From: Nematostella vectensis
Taxonomy: Eukaryota > Cnidaria > Anthozoa > Actiniaria > Edwardsiidae
Assembly (NCBI RefSeq): GCF_932526225.1
Contig: NC_064036.1
Coordinates: 3,783,501-3,847,500 of the forward strand
Length of the DNA: 64,000 nucleotides
Direction: 5' to 3'
Shown here: positions 30,795-40,700 of the stretch, one piece after another
Layout: each line of letters begins with the position of its first letter
Position numbering within the stretch: position 1 is the first letter of the stretch
Program-made: the position numbers and the translations under genes
The notes under the pieces: generated by a model
What the model was told of the DNA's origin: nothing
Seen by the model: only the letters and a program-made list of their open reading frames with translations
The model's database searches: none

Positions 30795-33524
30795 ATGAGT
30801 AGTCTAGGGCTTCCAGGGGAACACAGCTTTCTTTCCCCTAGGGGGACCCACACCCTGCACCAAAGAGCTTTCCTCTTCTTCTGGCTGTCGGCGCTGTTGT
30901 TATGGGCTGTTAAAAGCCTGGTGCGAGCACTACACCTGCAGAGGCACTTCAATAAAAGTAAGTGACAGCAATGCTACATTGTGTAGTTCCAGAAAATATC
31001 CATACCCCCCCCCCGCCTATTGAGGGGGTCGGAGGTATGACCCCTCTGGAATTTCCAATCCCCTCAATGGGGGAGGGGGGGATGGATATTTTTTGGAACT
31101 ACACATTACCCATTGATAACCCAATCATGATCGAAGTACCACGCGTTGCTGCTTAAGAGTCGACATTGTTGATCGGTGCTACCCATGGCCTATTCCCAGA
31201 CCTTCTTACAAGGGTTTTTGATAGGGTTTTTATTGGTTAGAAAGATTTGTGACCTCACCCAGGCTGCCTCACGATTCATCTACAAGAACAGGAAGCCCTG
31301 TAAGAACGCCTGGGATTAGGTTGAGTGGTGCCCTTGGTTCCAGAGGCTCTCCCACTGCGGCAAACCCGGAGGCGATTGCAGACGAGTAATGAACAAATGC
31401 CGAAGAGTGACGAGCGATTGCCGACGAATGGCGAATGATTGCCGACGAGCGTGTCTTAGGCGCGAGAAGCTTCTTGGGACCAGAGTACCAAATGCGAGAT
31501 GCTTGCCACCCAAAACGTTTATGGTCTTCTCTCACTCCGATAGTTGTCAGGATGTGGATGTCAAAAAGTTTCTGAGAGGTCCGTTCACGATTGTAACCGG
31601 TAGCGAGGAGGGATCTAGCTCATTTGTCACGCCCTGACATGCTTACGTCTCGACGTCTCTCATAATTAGTGACTTAAAAATGGGAAAGTGGAAAAGATAT
31701 TGCTTATGTAAAAGAAAAGTGCTGTTGTTGATTTGCTGTCTTTTTTTTTTTACAGACCAAGAACATATTAAAATAGCCACTGTAGAAAACGGGCTAACGG
31801 CGAATCCAGCAAAGCATGAATCAAATTCAGTACCTGATGTAACAGAGAAAGAGCAAGTGGCGGAAACTGAAAAAGAACATAAGCCAGCGACACCAGCCAG
31901 CGATCGTCTGCCATTCGGGACCTTTCTCAAGTCCATTGCGCTGCTCGGGGCTATCATGTTTTACTTTTACATTTGCGACTACGATCACTTCTTTCCAGCG
32001 GGTACACGCGTGTACTCACGTGACGTGTTTGTGTTCCTGTACCTCGTTTTGATGGTCGTGGCTGTGTGTTTTACGACGCGCGAATGCAAGGATAAAATTC
32101 TAAATCGTGATCAGACCGAAGAATGGAAAGGGATCATGCAAGTCTTGTTTGTATGGTATCATTACTTCAAGGCTGCGGAGACGTATAACGCAATTCGTGT
32201 GTTTATCGCGGCTTACGTGTGGATGACTGGCTTCGGTGAGTATGTTATGTCAATACACCAAAAACTGGTATTCGACTTTCGTCTTACAAGAGTCGAATAC
32301 CAGCTGTTGGTGTATCGTATTTATTCTTCTGGTTAACGATCACGACTATTTGGGCCTTTTGTATTGATTTGTTTATAGTCAACTTATACTGGCTAGTTTA
32401 GTTACGTATAGTCGACATATGCTTGACATAGATCTTTTTTTTTTTTCGCAAAAGATTTGAAGTTTTGATGCTTAGTTAACTCTTCTTACTGCGCATAAGC
32501 AGAATACCGCGGGCGATTAGTCTAAAATCTTATAACTAAACTTTCTACTGCAGGCAACTTCTCCTTCTTCTGGATTCGTCAGGACTTCAGCTTGTACCGC
32601 ATGCTCAAGATGCTCTTTCGACTCAACTTTCTCGTGGTGATCACTTGCATCGTGACGACCAATGAGTATATGTTATACTACATTTGCCCCATGCATACCT
32701 TTTGGTTCCTCTCCGTCTACGCCATGATGAGACCGCTGTATAAACGGAACGCGGACCCCAAAGTCATGGCAGCGAAGTTCGGTATCTATTTTGTCCTCGT
32801 TTTCCTAATTTTTGATGTCTCCGGTGTAGGGGAAATGGTTTTCAAACCCTTCTACCCGATCCTAAGTTACCGTAAGTCCCTTCACGAGTGGATGTTTCGC
32901 GCCGGTCTAGATCACTACGCTACTTTTTTAGGAATGCTCTGTGCGTACTTTTATCCCAACTTCGAGAAATTCATGTCAAGTCTAGAACTCGAGGTCTGCG
33001 ACCGAAAAACACAGGTAACCCATCTGCTCGTCAAGTTTGGCATAGCTGCTGCCTTGGTTACCTCGGTTGGATTTTGGTGGTGTCACGTGTTTGTCCTACC
33101 CAAGTTCGACTACAACAAGCTTCACCCATACTACTCATGCATTCCCCTTCTTGCGTACATCTATTTGCGCAACATCCTGCCATCCCTGCGAACTCGGTAC
33201 ATCCACATGTTCTGCTGGCTTGGCAGGATCACCCTTGAGACCTACATCTCCCAGCTTCACGTCTATCTGCAAGCGGACGCTAAGATGCTAATAGTCTACA
33301 TCCCTGGCTACCCGCTGTTAAACTTTGCGCTAGCGACCGTTATTTACCTGTGCTTGTCGTATACGCTGTTCCACCTGACAGTAGACCTGAGTGCGTATCT
33401 CATCCCTAAAGACTTCAAACTCATGGGTAAAAGGTTGATAATGGGGTGTGGCTGGTTTGTAGGCTGCTATCTATGTGCAGCTGTCTTCTTGGTTTCCAAA
33501 CCTTCCACTACATCCAATCTTTGA
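30795..33524 (+). CDS. CASD1-like Cas1p membrane domain protein
   Basis: Exons 30795-30957, 31756-32235 and 32554-33524. The phases agree at both junctions (phase 1 each; donors GTAAGT and GTGAGT, acceptors TTTTTACAG and CTACTGCAG), giving 537 residues if translation starts at 30795. The first exon supplies a transmembrane helix (LFFWLSALLLWAV); the second a polar linker and the Cas1p start (LPFGTFLKSIALLGAIMFYF) with DQTEEWKGIMQ; the third the rest (FSFFWIRQDFSLYR, FRLNFLVVITCIV, LGRITLETYISQLHVYL). Family knowledge: CASD1 is the Golgi sialic-acid 9-O-acetyltransferase, with a lumenal SGNH esterase-like domain before this membrane domain. That SGNH domain is not visible upstream, so either more 5' exons are missing from my reading or this is a membrane-domain-only protein like plant RWA. 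An alternative start is ATG 31680, which reads into exon 2. Confidence 0.75.
30981..31104. mobile_element. MITE inside the Cas1p gene intron
   Basis: GTGTAGTTCCAGAAAATATC at the left pairs with GATATTTTTTGGAACTACAC at the right, and the inner C-rich and G-rich blocks (CCCCCCCC / GGGGGAGGGG) also pair. Confidence 0.85.
32253..32315 (+). ncRNA. Intronic hairpin, pre-miRNA-like (candidate)
   Basis: Arms 32253-32277 and 32291-32315 are complementary over 25 positions with only two mismatches, around a 13-base loop. It starts 17 bases into the second intron of the Cas1p gene on the sense strand. Cnidarian miRNAs are often highly complementary and intronic, but a tiny foldback repeat is an equal possibility. 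Confidence 0.3.
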
Positions 33525-33705
33525 GGGTTAAATAGAGCACCTTCTTATTACATTAGAAGCATACGTTCTCTCAAACTTCCCCTAAAATCGTCTGCTAAAT
33601 TCAAAGAAGTAGTTAGTTGCAGGGTTTTTTTACTTTTTCAAATTGCACTTTCTTGGATAGCACAAATACTAGCCGTAGAGATTTAGGAATATATATGTTA
33701 AGATC

Positions 33706-33827
33706 TTGGTTCTCGTTTGCTTCCGCACGGGAACTTATGGGCTCGATAATTTTTAATTGTTTTATGACCGAAAATTGAAGCGAGGCCCCATAAGTTTCCT
33801 AGAGGCCCAAGCACAAACGAGAACAAT
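33706..33827. mobile_element. Foldback MITE between the two convergent genes
   Basis: Arms 33706-33745 and 33781-33827 (TTCTCGTTTG..AACTTATGGG versus CCCCATAAGTTT..CAAACGAGAA). The rest of 33525-34796 holds only a duplicated GGGAGTGCGCGTCATTTTT (34343-34381) and no gene. Confidence 0.75.
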
Positions 33828-34796
33828 AAGCTCTTATACAGCATTTTAAGAAAATTTGTAATCACAAAGTGTTGGGTAGTTCTCATAGAGGGCCGTACGG
33901 GGATTTACTGCAAAATATTGGGAGAGCGCGTATCAGTGTAGCTATATATAATAAAAGGGATATGTGACTTAGAAATATACCAAACCTTTTTGGCACACAC
34001 TAATGGGGTCACGGTATCTCGACCAAAACCACAGGGTAGGTTTCGATGAGGGGAAGGGAAGAAAATCATTTGAATTTAAATTTTAAAACAGCTTTGGGTA
34101 ATATTACTGACTCAAATAAAGCTTTACAAAAAGTTTATTCAACCGCTATTTCGAGTTTTTTTTTACTTTCCGGCCAGCGGAGAGCAGATAAACAATACGC
34201 ATGCGCTAGCAGTTGAAGCTTTCGTACCAGAGTCGTACGTTTCTACTTAAAAATCATATCAAGCAATCCCTTAAGAAAAAAAAGTATTTTTTCTAGACTG
34301 TTCGGCACATTCCTACCATAATACCACATCAATACCATATTTGGGAGTGCGCGTCATTTTTGGGAGTGCGCGTCATTTTTTCAACTTTTTATCGCCCTAG
34401 GACAGTGTAAGTGGAAAATGTCTTCGTAAACTGGCCGCCATCTTAAAAAGAGTCCCAGAACATGACTTTTGCCTCGAGCGGGAGCTATAATAATGACAAC
34501 GCGCGTAGCTATAAGGGGAGGGGGGATGGATGCACAGACATCAACCCTCAAACACAAAAAGGTGGCCTACTTATTGAATGACTGAAGGATAATCAAATAT
34601 CATACATTTCCATTTGGTATCTATGCCTGCGCACCTCCCACCCGCCGCAATTCTTGTCTGCGCGCCTGCGATGATGTTCAACATCATCATTGTGTTGTGC
34701 TGTTATCAATGGACAGCGGTGAGCACGTCTTAAGATGAACGTCTCAGACTCATAATCGAGCTTGATATAAGTGCCTCGCTATGCCATACATCTCTG

Positions 34797-37700
34797 TCAG
34801 ACGAATGGCTGAGTCTCTCTCATTAGCCATTCCCATGCTTGGTCTTTCTTCTGGCGACGAAGCTCTTTCCCTATGACGACTCGAGTGCGGAGGTTGTATT
34901 TGTTTAGCCATTCGATCTGAAAATAATCATTTATATGCCATCGTGAGAATATAGAAAATACCATATAAATGATTAACAGGCACGTGTAACCTAAATTTAA
35001 AGATAGAAGTCTGTTTCTAAGAATAATTCCCAGGATCACTTTTATTGGCCACGGGGATCCGTTCTCTTGGGTCATTTTCTCTTGTTACCGTATGGCTCAT
35101 CGGGGGGGGGGACTTAGGGTTTTGCGGTATTGGCCCTTTGTTTGTACGAGATTGCGGTAAACGAGTAAAACACTGCGAGATGTGAGATTTTGCTTTTTAA
35201 ACGGCGGTGTTGCGGTAAGAAAATTAAAATATTGCGGTGTTGCCATGTTAACGGGATGTTGCGCATGCTCTTCAAAACCTCGTCCGTCTGTGCGTTATGG
35301 GATATTTTCGAAAATTTGTGCGGTATTGCGGTAATTAGACTCCCCAATGCCCCCCTCACCACACCCTAGCATTTGTATGAGATGTAAGGAAAGGAGAAAG
35401 GAGCAAAATGAAGAATCCTCCTAGTGAAACATTTCAATATTGCCCCGGTCTCCTATTAGTGTGTTCTCACATTCTCACTCCTCTGCCCCCCCACCCTTTA
35501 TTCCGCCTTTGAGCTTATTTCTTACCTGTGATGGCCTGAGTAGTGACACGTTGATCAGCTTGCGTTGGAATGGTACCTGAGACCAACACTTTGATTATTG
35601 GCCCAAAAAAAATTCATAATGGACACCAAATAACATGATAGAAGTACAGTGTGGTACTTACATATATGATGGGCTCAAACATCAGGTAATCCATTCCATT
35701 GAAATTATACTGAAAGACATTTATCAGCGGAAGTGTAGTGTTATTGGATAAAGATCATTACCAAAAGAGGTCCAAATACGACGATGCACAATACAGGAAA
35801 CAAATCATGATCAATCGATGAGGGAACATACCGGTGTGTTTGCAGACTGCACAAGCACTGCGCTTTCCAGGCGAACTCCAAATTGACCATCTTCATAGTA
35901 TCCTGGCTCTGAGAAAAAAATGGCAACCCTCCAATTGCACATTCCCGGTTACAAAAGGACAAATCGAGTCGGTTTACTGTGAACTGTCCTTACCGTCGGA
36001 TAGGATCATGCCCTTTGTCAGTTTCTTCTCTTCGTCGCTTGGGAACCCAGGGGATATGCACTGGGGCCCTATCAAAAGTACCCTATTTTATTACTGTAAT
36101 ATTGCCCATTTATTTACTGTCGAATACCTTGTGATTCTATAACAGTTGGACATGACGAATATCGTTATTTATAAGAGAAAATAGCACAAAGAACTATGAG
36201 CAATCTGTTAAATACCTTCGTGCACGTTGAGGAAGTGTCCTATTCCGTGGCCCGTCCCGTGCCTGTAGTCGAGCCCCACCCTCCACAGGGGCTCCCGTGC
36301 AAAGATATCCAGCGCGCGACCTGTACCATCACACAACGGGGAGACGTTTGTGACGTCATATCCGCAAAAGTTGCCTAATCACCACCCTGCTAGCCGGCTT
36401 TCATTCAGGGTTTATCAGTAAATCTTTGTTTTCGAACGCGAAAAGGCAAAAGTTCACCGGGTACATATGGATATCGACCCAGTGCACCTCCTCCCTTTGT
36501 GCGCCACAGGGTTTCTAGTGACCGAGCAGCGTGCATGCCGATCCCTTTGTGAACCCCAGTTTTCCTAATTTCCATATACGAGTACGCAGGCTATAATTTA
36601 ACGTGATTCTGACTAAGACTAGAACCACATTGCACTTGGGTTTGTTAATTTTCTTAGTTTGTAAAGAAAGCCCTTCTCTAATAAACGCCTCCTATCTAAT
36701 GAACGCCTCCCCCAGGACCGTTGTGATTTAATAAACGCCTCGGGCGTTTATTAGATCATTTACGCCACAGTACTTTTTACAGGTAGGCAAGTACTAACCC
36801 ATGCAAGTACTGTATGCAAAGCTTTATATGTAACTAATATGAACGGTTATATCCCTTCATCTATTCTTTGAACTCGTTATGCTGAAACTGACATGCCCAT
36901 GACATGAATGACTAAATGAAATGAATGGATGACTCGCAGAAATAAAAGCAGTCTTACCATATGTGTCATTTGGAAAAATCGCCATGGCAATGTCCAGATG
37001 GCCCATTAGCACCCTTGTATAGCAATCCTGAGAATAACGAAAACAGCAAAACAAACAAAAAGTATAAACAACCTGACATCTTACTACTGATGTCTATATC
37101 TGGTGCTTTTGGGGTGCCAAATGGTTTTTCCGAGTTGTGTCAGCTTTACTTACAATCTGGTGCTGTGTTGGTGTGCCAAAATGGACTGTTCGCGTGGTGT
37201 CAGTTGTACCATCCCTGAAAAGAACAATCATAAAGTATACAGGTCTATAAGGAAATAACAAATGATAATAAGGATGGTGATGATGATTTCATAAAGATAA
37301 TGATGATGTTGATGCTGAAGGTGGCGGTGATAGTGATGACGATGATGATGGTGTTGATGACGACGATGATGATGGTGGCCATGGCGGTGATGGTGATGGT
37401 GATAAGGATGGTGGTGGTGGTTGTGGTGATGATGATAACAAATAATGATAAGGATGGCGGCAGTGGTTGTGGTGATGATGATGATAAAATGATGATGATG
37501 AAGCGAAGATATCATATCTCGTACAAGTACGAAAAGAACAATCATAAGAGTATACAGGTCTATAAGGAAATAAATACGAAAAGAACAATCATAAGAGTAT
37601 ACAGGTCTATAAGGAAATAACGAATGATAATAAGGATGGTGATGATGATTTCATAAAGGTGATGATAATGTTGATGCTGAAGGTGGCGGTGATAGTGATG

Positions 37701-40700
37701 ACGATGATGATGGTATTGATGACGACGATGATGATGGTGGCGATGGCGGTGATGGTGATAAGGATGGTGGTGGTGGTTGTGGTGATGATGATAACAAATA
37801 ATGATAAAGATGGCGGCAGTGGTTGTGGTGATTATGATGATAAAATGATGATGATGAAGCGAAGATATCATATCTCGTACAAATACTGTCCACCGGTGTC
37901 CAGGAGATAGAGTCCATCTTTTGTAATCTTTGTGTTGGTGAATTCATTCGCCCTTAACAAAAACAAGCATAACATGTAAGAAAACATGAAAAAAGATTAA
38001 CATTTCACTATATACCGCTAAGGCACCTACTTGTAATGAATGATGGCACTGTTGGCGCCAAATCCAGAAATAGTTGCAAAACTTGGACTAATGAAATTAT
38101 CTTGCTTTCTGCAATTAAAGGCATTTCTGTCGTCACACAAATTGTTGGCTATTCTCTTGTGTTATATAATCAATTGAAACACCTTTCATGTTCTCACAGC
38201 TCAGGATTATACATACTTTCGGAATTCAAGGAGCTGGTCTTCTGCCGTGATTTCAGTCAGGTTGTTATTGCCCTTTTCCACCTGAAAGGACGAGTAATGA
38301 AAAGAGTAATTTAAAACAAGATAGCGATTTGATTCACAGTGGTGAATGCAGTCGTTAGAAGAGGTGCACAAGTGAGAGTTTCTTCCACTAGTTCAAAAAC
38401 ACGATAACTTCCCTCGAACTGATAACTCGATTCCCTGTTGGCCCGAACTGAGATCGTCTAGCCCAGAAACCTAACTAACTAGCTCCCCCTATCGAACCTA
38501 TCCTTTGTTTCAATTGGCTATATTTCACCCAGCTTACTCGAACAGTTTTTTCGTTCAATTGGCAATATGCTTTGTTATATCTTTTATAGTTGTAGAAAGA
38601 ACGCACATGAAATTTTCCAAGTTAAGTTACTTTATAAAAACTAAAACCTGGTTCTTTTTGCATCAATAACCATACCGATGCAGGCCTCGGTTATTGGGGG
38701 CACGATACAGAAACATCAAGTAAAGGGCACGATACAGAAACATCAAGTAAATATTGCGGGGCAGCCTTGCCCCTACTGGTCATGTCCTTATAAATTTTTG
38801 AAAATATTGGGAGTGATGTCCCCAATGGCAAGCTTCCTGCTTCGGCCCTGATCCCGCGATGCATGCACATCCTTCTAGTTACCAGTACCTCTCGTTCAAG
38901 CCAATCCAAGTATTCGCTAATCACGACTGCGTCACGTATCTGAAGAGCAAAAGAAGATTGATTAGTGCAGCGCAATATGATTGTACTGTCCTTGTTAGGT
39001 TACCCTGCAGAGCTTTCTTCTTGTTTCTTTCGCGTTCTCGACACAAACAAACAAAAACGTGAAAGAACAGGCACGCGACACGGATAAGTGAACTGATAGA
39101 AAACTTTGAAACAAACATAGGAAGAAAGCTCTGCTAGCAGGGTATAGTAAGCGTTATGGTGAATGGTTGACTTACGTTTGCTCTTTTCATACCCGCGATC
39201 TCTACTTCATTCTTGATTGATTTCGGTAAAGCAATCGGTGATTCTACTATCGTGTACTTCCCCTATAATGTAAGATATCTGAATAAGCTTATAAACAAGA
39301 TATAAAAACGAGTTTTTTCAACATTACCAGTGGGATGACCATCTTCAGTGCGTAGTTACAATAGGGAGTGAGCTGAAAGGTAAAACAACATCTTAATTAT
39401 TACTTTAGTTTTCAAAATACTGCAAATACTGCCGACGATTTTCTTCACTCAAAACCCTTGAAGAGTTTTCATTGGCCAGAACTGAAATGGTATACAATCA
39501 CCCCACCACTCCGCTGACTAAATATCCCGTAGGTTTGAATTATGGAATCCAAAAAGCGGTTTTTTTATTTGTTGCAACAATTGTTGACGAGAGTTCGCAG
39601 AATTTCGAAAAACGCAGTAAAACACCTGAGACTGTAATGCCTGGTGCACACTAGTGACATAACGACATGGGCGCGTGCACCCTTATGTCCATAAGTTCAA
39701 GTGTGAATGGTTCGACATTTTGATATAAGCTCAATATAACGACATGAACATAGCGACATAAAAGAATAAAACATGTTTTTTTCTTTTATACGACATAAAA
39801 GAAAAAACATGTTGTTTTTTTCCTTTTATACGTCGTCCATGTAGTTATGTCGGGTTAAAAGTGCGTACGCCTAGGTTGTTATGACGTTATGTCGCTAGTG
39901 TGCACTAGGCATTAAAGCTGTAAAAGGGTGAAGGGGAACAAAGTGTAGCAAGGAAAACAATAACTTGAAAGCATCTAGAAAAGGAGGGAACAGTATATCC
40001 AGTGGGGAAGGATGAAATTAAAGCTATGACAGTGCCGTAGCTGGCTTTAAAATAATGGTGGGGTGGGGGGCACATGCCCCCAGTGCCCCACCCCCTGCTA
40101 CGGCCCTGTATGATATATGCCAACAAAGTACGATTTCCCATAAAGAAATGTTAAAAGTTGACACTTTTTATCATTCTATATAATATTTTTGTCACTCAAG
40201 GCTTCGCCACTGTTTTTTACCCGTCTTACCCAGATATTTGCTTTAGGCTTCAGACCTTCTTTCTCCACATCGTCTAAGACAGCTTCATAAGGCTTGATTT
40301 TGACGCACATTGACACAGCCTCGCAGTCATCCGCTCCGAGTTGCTCCCTCACGTCAGGGGTGACTTTACGATTATCTATATAGAGTCTACATGTAAAGGT
40401 ATGGACCAAAGTGAGTTATCTATAGAGTCTTACATGTAAAGGTATGGACCAAAGTGAGTTATCTATAGATTCTTACATGTAAAGGTATGGACCAAAGTGA
40501 GTTATCTATAGATTCTTACATGTAAAGGTATGGACCAAAGTGAGTTATCTATAGAGTCTCACATGTAAAGGTATGGACCAAAGTGAGTTATCTATATAGA
40601 GTCTACATGTAAAGGTATGGACCAAAGTGAGTTATCTATATAGAGTCTTACATGTAAAGGTATGGACCAAAGTGAGTTATCTATATAGAGTCTTACATGT

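Noticed and set aside
36196-36378. Plus-strand 60-codon frame
   Set aside because: Shadow of XPNPEP1 exon 17 on the minus strand, which carries the HGTGHGIG motif.
37228-37947. His-, Ser- and Met-rich frames on both strands
   Set aside because: GATGAT/CATCAT microsatellite inside an XPNPEP1 intron.
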